DNA of 14,538 bases from CAYMKL01 sp964390805 (GCA_964390805.1 CAYMKL010000156.1:1-14538); one strand, 5' to 3'; positions 1-6,513 are shown, counted from the stretch's first letter. Numbers and translations: made by a program. Notes: generated by a model not told the origin, from the letters alone.

Positions 1-1232
1 TTGCTGGCCATCAGGTTCACGTTGTCGGTCAGGTCTTGCCAGGTTCCGGAGACGCCCTCGACGGTGGCTTGGCCGCCCAACTGGCCCTCGGTGCCCACCT
101 CGCGGGCCACCCGCGTCACCTCGTCGGCGAAGCTGCTGAGTTGATCCACCATGACGTTGATGGTGTTTTTCAGCTCCAGAATCTCGCCCCTGGCGTCAAT
201 GGTGATCTTCTTGGTGAGATCGCCCTGGGCCACGGCGGTTGTCACTTCGGCGATGTTGCGCACCTGAGCGGTCAGATTGTTGGCCATCAGGTTCACGTTG
301 TCGGTCAGGTCGCGCCATGTGCCCAACACTCCCCGCACCTCTGCCTGCCCTCCCAATTGGCCTTCGGTGCCCACCTCGCGGGCCACGCGCGTCACCTCGT
401 CAGCGAAGCTGCTGAGTTGATCCACCATGGTGTTGATGATGTTCTTCAGCTCCAGGATCTCGCCCCTGGCGTCAATGGTGATCTTCTTGGAGAGGTCGCC
501 CTGGGCGACGGCGGTGGTCACTTCGGCGATGTTGCGCACCTGATCGGTCAGGTTGTTGGCCATCAGGTTCACGTTGTCGGTCAGGTCGCGCCACGTGCCG
601 GAGACGCCCTCGACGTCGGCCTGGCCGCCCAGTTTGCCCTCGGTGCCCACCTCGCGGGCCACGCGGGTCACCTCGTCGGCAAACCTTCTCAGCCGGTTGA
701 CCATGGTGTTGATGGTACTGGCCAGGCTCAGGTATTGACCCCGCAGCGGTCTTCCCTCGACTTCCAGGGGAACGTTCTCGGTTAGGTCTCCCTCGGCGAC
801 GGCCTCGATGACGTGGCCGATCTCGGTCGTGGGCTGAACCATGTCGTTGATGAGGGTGTTGACCGAATCCACGCAGTCTCCCCACCCGCCGATGGCTTGC
901 CGCAGCCTGGCCCGCTGGGAGATCCGTCCCTCTTTGCCGACCACCATGCCGATCCGCGCCAGCTCACCGTTCAATCCGGCGGCCAGCTCCACCGTGTCGT
1001 TGAACGCTTCGGCGATCTCGCCTGCCAGGCCGATTTGATCCGGTGGCATACGCACGGAGAAGTCGCCCTTCCTGAACGCCCGCAGGGAGGCCAGCAGTCG
1101 TCTGGCGTCCATGACGTCCACTTCAACTGGCGCCAAGGGATCTAGTTCTGCCGCTTCCAGTGCGGCCACCCGTTGGCGCATTTCGCCCAGTTCATCAATG
1201 AGCTGAACCTTTGTCTTTCGTTTGTCGTTCAT
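1..1232 (-). CDS. HAMP-repeat sensor protein (Nik1/Os-1-type, probable hybrid histidine kinase), N-terminal part only
   Basis: The gene runs off the left edge; 410 codons are visible. The ATG at 1232-1230 has AGGAGG at 1244-1239, six bases upstream. Residues 1-35 are charged and helical. No signal peptide or membrane segment is visible, so the protein is probably cytoplasmic. A divergent HAMP-like unit lies near residues 45-95, another near 130-185, and then the sequence becomes a regular 92-residue repeat with a HAMP half containing AVAQGDL and ITIDARGEI, followed by FADEVTRVAREVGTEG, GTWRDLTDNVNLMA and QVRNIAEVT. This is the consensus seen in Nik1/Os-1-type group III hybrid kinases and their bacterial relatives, where the HAMP array passes conformational signals to a GAF/HisKA/HATPase/REC output. 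That output is inferred; it lies outside the window. The gene follows the dCache kinase by 135 bp on the same strand and may share its transcript. A HAMP-only adaptor is the alternative. Confidence 0.85.
   Translation of the reverse strand, partial: MNDKRKTKVQLIDELGEMRQRVAALEAAELDPLAPVEVDVMDARRLLASLRAFRKGDFSVRMPPDQIGLAGEIAEAFNDTVELAAGLNGELARIGMVVGKEGRISQRARLRQAIGGWGDCVDSVNTLINDMVQPTTEIGHVIEAVAEGDLTENVPLEVEGRPLRGQYLSLASTINTMVNRLRRFADEVTRVAREVGTEGKLGGQADVEGVSGTWRDLTDNVNLMANNLTDQVRNIAEVTTAVAQGDLSKKITIDARGEILELKNIINTMVDQLSSFADEVTRVAREVGTEGQLGGQAEVRGVLGTWRDLTDNVNLMANNLTAQVRNIAEVTTAVAQGDLTKKITIDARGEILELKNTINVMVDQLSSFADEVTRVAREVGTEGQLGGQATVEGVSGTWQDLTDNVNLMAS
6..600 (-). repeat. Tandem 276-bp (92-codon) HAMP coding repeats
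   Basis: The block GGCCATCAGGTTCACGTTG (plus strand) ends at 24, 300 and 576, an exact period of 276 bp or 92 codons. Surrounding sequence, such as the blocks for FADEVTRVAREVGTEG and ITIDARGEI, recurs with few differences. The conservation extends to DNA level, pointing to recent or gene-converted duplication of HAMP units. The array continues past position 1. Confidence 0.85.
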
Positions 1233-1288
1233 TTTGAACCTCCTGTTCGGTTTGACATGGAAAACAATTGCCTATGCGTATCGTTCAA
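1229..1288 (-). CDS. Possible 19-codon leader ORF upstream of the HAMP protein (tentative)
   Basis: AAGGAGG at 1301-1295 is a strong Shine-Dalgarno with no gene of normal size after it. Six bases on is a TTG (1288-1286) that opens 19 codons and ends in a TGA (1231-1229) overlapping the ATG of the HAMP gene as ATGA. The arrangement would permit translational coupling. The peptide resembles nothing I know. The start is a rare TTG and the ORF is so short that chance is a real alternative. Confidence 0.2.
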   Translation of the reverse strand: MNDTHRQLFSMSNRTGGSK

Positions 1289-1317
1289 TGCGCACCTCCT
1301 TAATCTGCCTGAATGGG

Positions 1318-1374
1318 GAGATAGGGAGGTGGGGTAGTGGGGAGAGTTTCCCCATCTCCCCATCTCCCTATCTC
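1318..1374. repeat. Imperfect hairpin overlapping the dCache-kinase stop codon; G4-type motif
   Basis: GAGATAGGGAG at 1318-1328 pairs perfectly with CTCCCTATCTC at 1364-1374, and the inner 14 positions pair with two mismatches and one wobble, leaving a 7-nt loop. The kinase TAG stop (1370-1368) is inside the right arm. No T-run follows on the minus strand, so it is not a standard intrinsic terminator. The plus strand at 1315-1342 has four runs of three or four G separated by 4-5 bases, a candidate G-quadruplex. The structure may protect the mRNA 3' end or attenuate read-through into the HAMP gene. Confidence 0.6.
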
Positions 1375-4300
1375 TCCACCGGCAACGTCACCCTAAACGT
1401 ACTCCCTTCCCCAACCATACTCTCCACCTCAATGCTCCCCCCATGCCCCTCCACCAGGGTCTTGACCAGCGCCAGCCCCAGCCCGATGCCTTTGGCCTTG
1501 GTGGTGAACAGCGGCTCGAAGAGCTTGTCTAGATTCCCCTCGGGGATGCCAACACCGGTGTCGCTGATGGAGACCCGAACAGACGAGCCAGAGGGGACAG
1601 AGGGGACATCTGTCTCTTCTGTCTCTTCTGCCCCTTCTGCCCCCTTTGGTTCCTCTTCCTGCCAGGTGCGTATGATCAGCCGCCCACCATCAGGTGTCCC
1701 AGAGGGGGTCGGCAACGTCATGGCCTGGATGGCGTTGAGGATGAGGTTGCCGAAGACCCGATCGAGTTGAACGGGATCGGCCAGGATGGTGGGCAGCGCC
1801 TCGTCCAGTTGAGTCTCCACCTCCACGTTCTCCGGCGCGGTGGTACGAGACAGCGCCTCCTGGACGACGTCGTTGACGTCTACCTTGCGTCGCACGGGAG
1901 GCTTGGGACGGGCGAAGTCGAGAAGGCTGCTGATGATCTTCTCGCATGTCCCCACTTCCTTATCCAGGATCTCCAGGGTTTCCTTCACCTCTGGATCAGG
2001 CGACTCTATGACCATGTTGAGGAAGTAAGCAATGTTCTTGATGGCCCCCAGCGGATTGCGCAGCTCGTGCCCCACCCCGCCGGCCAGTTGGCCTAGCACG
2101 GCCAGCCTCTCCTGATGCACCAGTTGCTCCTGAGCGTCACGGAGCTCTTTGGTTCGCTCCTCTACCATATCTTCCAGCCGTTCCGAGTACTCCTTCAGCG
2201 CCTCCTCTGCCCGCTTGCGCTCGGTGATGTCAGTTGCTATTCCAAGTATGGCGGTCTCTCCTCCGTATCTTATCAATCTTGTGGCAAGTATCGCCTCGAT
2301 TCTTCTACCTTCCTTGGTGAGGAGTGCATATTCGTATGGGGGGACCTCTTCACCCCTCATGTGCCTGCCGAAACTTACCTTTATCGAGTCCTTATATTCT
2401 GGCGCAATCAAAGTGAGGAAGTCGAAATCAGGGGAGTAAAACTCTTCTCTCGTGTATCCCATAGCCTCTTCGCATCTCTTATTGGCATACACTACTCGGC
2501 CTTTCTTGTTGATAAAGATCATGTTTGGCGACCGCTCTGCGAGGGTCCTGAATTGCTCCTCAGACTCCCGTAGCGCCTTGGAACGCTTTTCGACCAACTC
2601 CTCAAGGTGGTCGCGGTGTTTCCTCAATTCCTCCGCCTGGTCGTGGGTCTCACCGTAGAGCCGGGCCTTCTCCACACCGATGGCGATCTGCTGCCCCAGA
2701 GCCGTCAACAACTCCAGTCCAGCGGGGTCGAAGTAGTGCGGGCTGGCCGTAGCCAAGTTCATCGTCCCGATCAGGCCGGTGGACCCGATCAGCGGCACGA
2801 CGGCCGCGGATTGGATGCGATCCTTTGCAAGATACGCCTTCAGCGCGCCCGGGTAATCCGCCAGCCGGGCCAGGACGGCCGGCTCGCCCGTCTGCGCCGC
2901 CCGCCCGGTCATTCCCTCGCCTAGCTTGAACCGGCTCGCGGCCCCGACCATTTCGTCGCTGAGGCCCCGGTAGGCGACCATTACCAGTTCGCCAGCCTCC
3001 TCGTCGAGCAGGAGCATCGCGGCTGCCTCGACGCCGACCTGTCCCAGCGCTTCATCCATGGCCCGGTTGAGGATCTCATCCACCTCCAGCGACTCGTTGA
3101 CGATGGCGGCCATAGTGTTGAGCGCCGACAGCTCGGCTACGTGGCGTTGCAGCGCTTCCTCCGCCTGCTTGCGCTCGGTGATGTCCCGGAAGACCATGAC
3201 CGTGCCGATGATGTTCCCTTGCTCATCTCTCATCGGCGCCCCGCTGTCTGCAATGGGCCGTTTGGTGCCGTGTTTCGCAATCAACACCGTATGATTGGCC
3301 AGGCCCACGACGACGCCTTCTCGAAGCACCCTGGCCACAGGATTCTCGGCCCGTTCGCCTGTTTGCTCGTTGATGATGTTGAAGACGTCTTCCAGAGGCT
3401 TGCCCACAGCCTCGGCCTCGTCCCAGCCGGTCAACTCCTCGGCGACGGGATTCATGAGGGTCACAAGCCCCCTGGCATCGGTAGCAATCACGGCATCGCC
3501 GATGCTCCTCAGCGTTGTGGAGAGCCATTGCTCGCTCTCCTGCAGCGCCTGCTCCGCCCGCTTGCGCTTGGCTGCCATGTCGTTGAAAGCGCCCGCCAAC
3601 TGGCCGATCTCGTCCCTGGCTCTCACCTCTATCTGGTACTCCAGGTGGCCCCGGCCGATCTCCTCAGTGCCCTTGACCAGTTGGCGCAGCGGCTCGGTGA
3701 TGGTGCGGGCGAAGAGCATGCCCAGCAAGGCCACCATCAGGGCCACGGCGACGCCGATCTTAAGCACAGTGTTACGCAAGGCGACGATGGGTGCATAAGC
3801 CTCGGCCTGATCCACCTCGGTCAGGATGCACAGCTCCCGCGCCGGCATCCAGCGGTAGGCCCCGATGACCGGCACGCCCCGGTAATCATCGTAGAAGCCG
3901 ACCCCGTCGTTGTGCTCCAGGCAGGTCTCCACTCCCTCAGTATGAACGGCCTTCTTCAGGGCGTACCCCTCGCCGAATCTCGGCTCGGTGACGAAGAAGT
4001 TGAAGGTGTTGACCAGATAGGTCTCCTCCGTGGCGCTCAGGCCGCTGCGCTGCATCATGATCTCCGACATCTCGGCCAGGTCCACGTGGCCGGCCAGCAC
4101 TGCGATCAGGTTGCCTTCCCTGTCCCTGATCGGGGTGGCGATGGTCATGGCTGCCTCCCCAAGGGTCAGGGAGTAGTAGACATTCTGGACGTAAGTGCGG
4201 CTCTTGCCCTCCACAAAGTAGGGCTCGCTCTCCCTGTACTTCCCCTCCAGGCTCTTGTTCGTGGAGATGAGAATCCACCCATCGTCCCCTCGCAGGATGG

Positions 4301-4649
4301 ACAGGTCCAAGAAGCCTCTGTCTTCTTCGAGGGCTGGGGTCAGGTGGTCATCGTAGATGCTCATATACGCTGCTTGGTACTCTGGGTCAGTCGGAGGATC
4401 GAGCGAGGCCAACATGGCCGCGTATTCTCGGACAAGGGGGCGTCTGGCCAGCTCCCGCAGGCTCCGCTCGTTGCCCTGCACCCACCTGTCGAACTCAGCC
4501 TCCTTGAGGATGTTGGTGGAGATCAGGTGATTGATCGTGTTCTGTTCTATCGTTCGCCGGCCGTTGTCGAAGGCCAGGTAGCCCACGACGGCCAGCGGGA
4601 TCGTCGTCAGCAGCAGGAACAAAATCGTCAATTTGGCGGCCAGTTTCAT
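1368..4649 (-). CDS. Membrane sensor histidine kinase dCache-HAMP-PAS-GAF-PAS-HisKA-HATPase
   Basis: 1093 aa from the preferred ATG. (Residue numbers here count from the in-frame GTG three bases upstream; subtract one for the ATG.) There is one membrane segment at residues 8-28, an extracytoplasmic double-Cache ligand domain at about 30-290 (GVPVIGAYRW motif; C244 and C275 could form a disulfide), a second membrane helix at 297-316, then HAMP (316-368), PAS (375-495), GAF (510-665), coiled coil, PAS (695-812) and HisKA with GHELRNPL, phosphoacceptor H862. The HATPase carries N973, the DTGVGIP G1 box (from 1031) and the GIGLGL G2 box. All catalytic motifs look intact. A low-complexity Glu/Pro/Ser-rich insert at about 999-1024 sits between the N and G1 boxes. 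The start overlaps the binding-protein stop as TGATG, so the two are probably translationally coupled. The output partner is unknown; the receiver-only regulator upstream is the nearest candidate. The kinase core is a close paralogue of that at 11476-14373. Confidence 0.93.
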   Translation of the reverse strand: MKLAAKLTILFLLLTTIPLAVVGYLAFDNGRRTIEQNTINHLISTNILKEAEFDRWVQGNERSLRELARRPLVREYAAMLASLDPPTDPEYQAAYMSIYDDHLTPALEEDRGFLDLSILRGDDGWILISTNKSLEGKYRESEPYFVEGKSRTYVQNVYYSLTLGEAAMTIATPIRDREGNLIAVLAGHVDLAEMSEIMMQRSGLSATEETYLVNTFNFFVTEPRFGEGYALKKAVHTEGVETCLEHNDGVGFYDDYRGVPVIGAYRWMPARELCILTEVDQAEAYAPIVALRNTVLKIGVAVALMVALLGMLFARTITEPLRQLVKGTEEIGRGHLEYQIEVRARDEIGQLAGAFNDMAAKRKRAEQALQESEQWLSTTLRSIGDAVIATDARGLVTLMNPVAEELTGWDEAEAVGKPLEDVFNIINEQTGERAENPVARVLREGVVVGLANHTVLIAKHGTKRPIADSGAPMRDEQGNIIGTVMVFRDITERKQAEEALQRHVAELSALNTMAAIVNESLEVDEILNRAMDEALGQVGVEAAAMLLLDEEAGELVMVAYRGLSDEMVGAASRFKLGEGMTGRAAQTGEPAVLARLADYPGALKAYLAKDRIQSAAVVPLIGSTGLIGTMNLATASPHYFDPAGLELLTALGQQIAIGVEKARLYGETHDQAEELRKHRDHLEELVEKRSKALRESEEQFRTLAERSPNMIFINKKGRVVYANKRCEEAMGYTREEFYSPDFDFLTLIAPEYKDSIKVSFGRHMRGEEVPPYEYALLTKEGRRIEAILATRLIRYGGETAILGIATDITERKRAEEALKEYSERLEDMVEERTKELRDAQEQLVHQERLAVLGQLAGGVGHELRNPLGAIKNIAYFLNMVIESPDPEVKETLEILDKEVGTCEKIISSLLDFARPKPPVRRKVDVNDVVQEALSRTTAPENVEVETQLDEALPTILADPVQLDRVFGNLILNAIQAMTLPTPSGTPDGGRLIIRTWQEEEPKGAEGAEETEETDVPSVPSGSSVRVSISDTGVGIPEGNLDKLFEPLFTTKAKGIGLGLALVKTLVEGHGGSIEVESMVGEGSTFRVTLPVER

Positions 4650-4660
4650 CACTCACCTCC
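4649..4660 (-). promoter_or_regulatory. Shine-Dalgarno and TGATG coupling that decide the dCache-kinase start
   Basis: GGAGG at 4660-4656 lies six bases before ATG 4649-4647 but only three bases before the in-frame GTG at 4652-4650. The ATG is therefore the better start. The upstream TGA (4651-4649) shares its last base with the ATG, and the Shine-Dalgarno lies in the last codons of the binding protein (YGGE). Terminating ribosomes can re-initiate here. Confidence 0.75.
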
Positions 4661-5641
4661 GTAGGTTTTCTGCAAGAACTCCATCGTGTACACCTTATCC
4701 ACGTCCACCGGCTCATCCAGAAGCCCCTGCTCCAGCAGGATGTCGTGCATCCCTTGCCAGACTTCGGCCCGCATCCAGCCGATGTGATCTTGGCCGGTGT
4801 GGATGAGCGGCAGGCTGGCTTCCATCATCTGGGTTTGCAGCTCAGCATCCGCCTCCCTGGCATACTTCAGGGTGATCTCCACGGCGGCCTCGGTGTCCTC
4901 GATCGCCTCGCGCCACCCTCGCAGGGTCGCCCGCAAGAAGCGAGTGACCAGTTCCGGGTTCTCCCCGATCAGTTGGTCGGTGGTGATCAGCGTGTCGGCG
5001 TACATGTGCACCCCGTAGTCGCTGGGCCAGATCAGGTTGAGCTCGTGGCCCGCCTGGTGGGCACGGATAAGGCCCCCGGTTGAGTAGACGCCTATGCTGT
5101 CCACCTCACCGTTGTAGAGCGGCGTCAAGTCGTAGCTGTGGGGCACGATCTGGATCTGATGGATATCGAGGCCCAGCTTTTCGATCATGGCTTCGAGTTG
5201 TAATTCAAACTCAATGACGCCCACCACGGCCACGCTCCGGCCCAGGAAGTCGGTCGGGCGCTCGATTCCGGAGGTTGGCAAGGATGCAAACACCATCGGG
5301 CTACGCCGATAAATGGTGGCGATGGCAACGATGGGCTCCTCCTGGCTGCGCCGCATGAGGATGGCGTCGGGCGCGTGCACCCCAAAATCGGCTCCTCCGG
5401 TGGCGACCTGTTCCAAGACATCAATGCCCGGCCCACCTTCGACCAAAGTAACCTCAACGTTCTCATCGGCGTAGTAGCCCCTCTCTTGCGCCAGGTAGAA
5501 GCCCGCGAATTGGGCCTGATGCACCCACTTGAGTTGCACAGAGACCTCCTCGGGCGGCTTCTCGACCTCCTGTGGTTGGCAGGCAGCTAAGAGTGCAACC
5601 GCCAAGAGCAGTAGCGCTGAGATCGTCGTTATCCTTTTCAT
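4649..5641 (-). CDS. NMT1/THI5-like ABC-type substrate-binding lipoprotein
   Basis: 330 aa. The ATG at 5641 has AAAGGAGG five bases upstream. A type II signal peptide has a KR start, a hydrophobic leucine/alanine core and lipobox LLAAC with the lipidated cysteine at residue 21, so the mature protein is anchored on the outer face of the membrane. From about residue 33 the fold is that of the NMT1/THI5-like family (PF09084 type; motif QLKWVHQAQFAGFYLAQERG), whose members bind pyrimidine precursors of thiamine, taurine/sulfonates, riboflavin and similar small molecules. The ligand cannot be read from sequence. Full length for the family. No permease or ATPase gene adjoins it; instead the stop overlaps a membrane histidine kinase start. 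I infer a sensory role, presenting ligand to the kinase, though an orphan transporter subunit served by a distant permease is possible. Confidence 0.9.
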   Translation of the reverse strand: MKRITTISALLLLAVALLAACQPQEVEKPPEEVSVQLKWVHQAQFAGFYLAQERGYYADENVEVTLVEGGPGIDVLEQVATGGADFGVHAPDAILMRRSQEEPIVAIATIYRRSPMVFASLPTSGIERPTDFLGRSVAVVGVIEFELQLEAMIEKLGLDIHQIQIVPHSYDLTPLYNGEVDSIGVYSTGGLIRAHQAGHELNLIWPSDYGVHMYADTLITTDQLIGENPELVTRFLRATLRGWREAIEDTEAAVEITLKYAREADAELQTQMMEASLPLIHTGQDHIGWMRAEVWQGMHDILLEQGLLDEPVDVDKVYTMEFLQKTYGGE

Positions 5642-5739
5642 CGTTGCCTCCTTTCAACTGACCAAAAAGACCAGCCCTGGACGAGCATGCATCTCTCGGA
5701 CTGGCCCTTATGGGAAGTATTATTCAACTGGCGGGTCAT
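5638..5739 (-). CDS. Possible 33-aa ORF in repeat copy 1, overlapping the binding-protein start (tentative)
   Basis: An ATG at 5739-5737, preceded on the minus strand by a purine tract ending GGAAGG, opens 33 codons beginning MTRQLNNTSHKGQSER. It ends in a TGA (5640-5638) that overlaps the lipoprotein ATG as ATGA. The second repeat copy keeps the same frame open (MTPQLKNTSNKGQSER) until the N gap. Of the seven differences between copies, five change the amino acid, so there is no sign of protein-level constraint. It may be a leader for coupling or only an open frame in a repeat. Confidence 0.2.
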   Translation of the reverse strand: MTRQLNNTSHKGQSERCMLVQGWSFWSVERRQR

Positions 5740-5741
5740 CC
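5670..5741. repeat. 72-bp repeat, copy 1
   Basis: Starts ACCAGCCCTGGACGAGC and ends GGGTCATCC on the plus strand. It matches copy 2 (5829-5900) at 65 of 72 positions by my hand alignment. A long C-rich tract (5741-5764) follows it on the plus side. It forms the upstream leader of the binding-protein gene, between the gap and the Shine-Dalgarno. Confidence 0.85.
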
Positions 5742-5818
5742 TTCCCCCCCCCCCCCTCCCCCCCACCCTCCAATTTCTTATCTCTTCTTCCTCCTACCTG
5801 TCCACGTCCCCGTTGCCG
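5742..5818. other. Low-complexity C-rich/pyrimidine tract beside the gap
   Basis: Two long C runs interrupted by a single T and then by CACCCTCC are followed by a pyrimidine-rich stretch (TCTCTTCTTCCTCCTACC). On the minus strand it is purine-rich, like the tract at 1315-1342. I see no gene or promoter here. Homopolymer lengths should be treated as unreliable. Confidence 0.7.
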
Positions 5819-5828
5819 NNNNNNNNNN
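5819..5828. other. Scaffold gap (10 N)
   Basis: Ten unknown bases between two diverged copies of the same 72-bp repeat and next to homopolymer tracts. A round 10-N run usually denotes unknown size. Additional repeat copies, or coding sequence for the end of the receiver protein, could be missing. Confidence 0.95.
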
Positions 5829-5900
5829 ACCAGCCCTGGACGAGCGTGCCTCTTTCCGACTGGCCCTTATTGGAAGTATTTTTCAACTGGGGGGTCATCC
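5829..5900. repeat. 72-bp repeat, copy 2
   Basis: Direct-orientation copy of 5670-5741 with seven substitutions, ending in an 18-C run (5899-5916). It begins immediately at the gap edge, which suggests that assembly broke in or beside the repeat. The run of G on the minus strand enters the 3' end of the receiver gene. Confidence 0.85.
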
Positions 5901-6299
5901 CCCCCCCCCCCCCCCCATTATGTTAAGTTCTTCGCTCACTGCCCGTCGAATGGCCGGCAGCAGCTCTTTGATCAGGAATTTCTTTATCACGTAGCCACTG
6001 GCACCGCTGGCCATGGCCGCATCTCTGTACTCCTGCACGTCGAGGATGCTCAGAATGATGACTTTGAGGCCCGGCATTTCGTCCTTCAACTGGCGAGTGG
6101 CCGTTATCCCGTTTGTCCCTGGCATCCTTATATCCATGAGAACCAGGTCTGGCTGGAACTCCCTGGTCTTGAGGATGGCTGCCTGGGCGTCGGCCGCCTC
6201 TCCGATGACGTCTATGTCCGCCTCAGAGGCCAGGAATTCCTTGAGTCGCCTTCGGAAGCCAGCGTTATCATCAACGATTAGGGTTCTTATTGTCTGCAC
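5895..6299 (-). CDS. Receiver-only (CheY-like) response regulator, 3' end uncertain
   Basis: 134 aa as assembled. The GTG at 6299 has AAGGAGG five bases upstream, the same leader (AAGGAGGCAACG) as the binding-protein gene. One complete REC domain spans residues 3-125: acidic pair D10/D11, phosphoacceptor D56 (LVLMD), S84 and the conserved lysine K106 (YVIKK). It resembles the receivers of NarL/FixJ regulators, closest in this window to that at 6589-7239, but has no HTH. After NIM the frame enters a homopolymer giving six glycines, then TGA. The receiver itself is complete, so a stand-alone phosphate shuttle for one of the neighbouring kinases is plausible. Equally, a lost LuxR-type HTH may lie in or beyond the damaged repeat/gap region. 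The gene has its own promoter and lies upstream of the lipoprotein/kinase pair, perhaps in one operon. Confidence 0.8.
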   Translation of the reverse strand: MQTIRTLIVDDNAGFRRRLKEFLASEADIDVIGEAADAQAAILKTREFQPDLVLMDIRMPGTNGITATRQLKDEMPGLKVIILSILDVQEYRDAAMASGASGYVIKKFLIKELLPAIRRAVSEELNIMGGGGGG

Positions 6300-6327
6300 C
6301 GTTGCCTCCTTGCTGGTTTCAATGTTC

Positions 6328-6425
6328 AGGTGCCAGGCACTTTCATTCGCTTGTTCCAGGCCACAGCGCCTCCAGGTCAGGCAAGCACACATAGTCCGCC
6401 GGCTATCCGCAAGTGCCTGGCACCT
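6328..6425. repeat. Perfect 15-bp inverted repeat pair in the receiver-gene leader
   Basis: AGGTGCCAGGCACTT at 6328-6342 and its exact complement AAGTGCCTGGCACCT at 6411-6425, separated by 68 bp. Each arm is itself centred on the palindrome GTGCC-N-GGCAC. One arm starts about eight bases after the predicted -10 box, where a repressor site would act; the other lies 29 bases before the start codon. The pair could be operators, a long-range RNA hairpin, or ends of a small REP/MITE-like insertion. Confidence 0.8.
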
Positions 6426-6432
6426 CAACTCC

Positions 6433-6461
6433 AGTATACACTACCAGATGAGTTCTGTCTA
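6433..6461 (-). promoter_or_regulatory. Predicted sigma70-type promoter for the receiver gene
   Basis: On the minus strand TAGACA (6461-6456) and TATACT (6438-6433) are separated by exactly 17 bases; each hexamer differs from consensus at one position. It lies just downstream of the terminator of the preceding unit and 130 bp upstream of the GTG start. Transcription would begin near 6426, at the edge of the inverted repeat. Confidence 0.6.
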
Positions 6462-6480
6462 TAGGGAAAACGCCTATTTT

Positions 6481-6513
6481 GCAAAGAAAAAGACCCTATT
6501 CTTCATAGGGTCT
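6481..6513 (-). terminator. Intrinsic terminator ending the NarL-regulator transcript
   Basis: On the minus strand AGACCCTAT (6513-6505), loop GAAGA, ATAGGGTCT (6499-6491), then TTTTCTTTGC. A 9-bp perfect stem with a 5-nt loop and a T-rich tail is a textbook rho-independent terminator. It lies 76 bp after the NarL-type regulator stop and closes that transcription unit. Confidence 0.9.

Noticed and set aside
36..785. 249-codon plus-strand frame with internal repeats
   Set aside because: Its repeats mirror the HAMP repeats of the minus-strand gene; the minus frame gives a known consensus, the plus frame does not.
3141..4664. 507-codon open frame on the plus strand
   Set aside because: It is antisense to the dCache kinase, whose complete domain series and motifs prove the minus frame; the plus product is a GC-bias shadow with no recognisable domain.
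4649..5641. Thiamine-precursor binding protein (ThiY) assignment
   Set aside because: Family membership is clear but no thiamine genes, riboswitch or transporter partners are present, so a specific ligand or symbol would be unsupported.
5670..5900. CRISPR-like array
   Set aside because: Only two 72-bp copies differing at seven positions, with low-complexity sequence and a gap between them; no cas genes and no regular spacers.
5529..6281. Plus-strand frame crossing the N gap
   Set aside because: It depends on translating Ns and homopolymers and overlaps the lipoprotein and receiver genes antisense.
6300..6428. Upstream ATG (6428) as start of the receiver gene
   Set aside because: The extension would be translated from the inverted-repeat/leader region just after the -10 box, lacks a Shine-Dalgarno and adds no REC sequence; GTG 6299 has AAGGAGG at proper spacing and fits the REC start.
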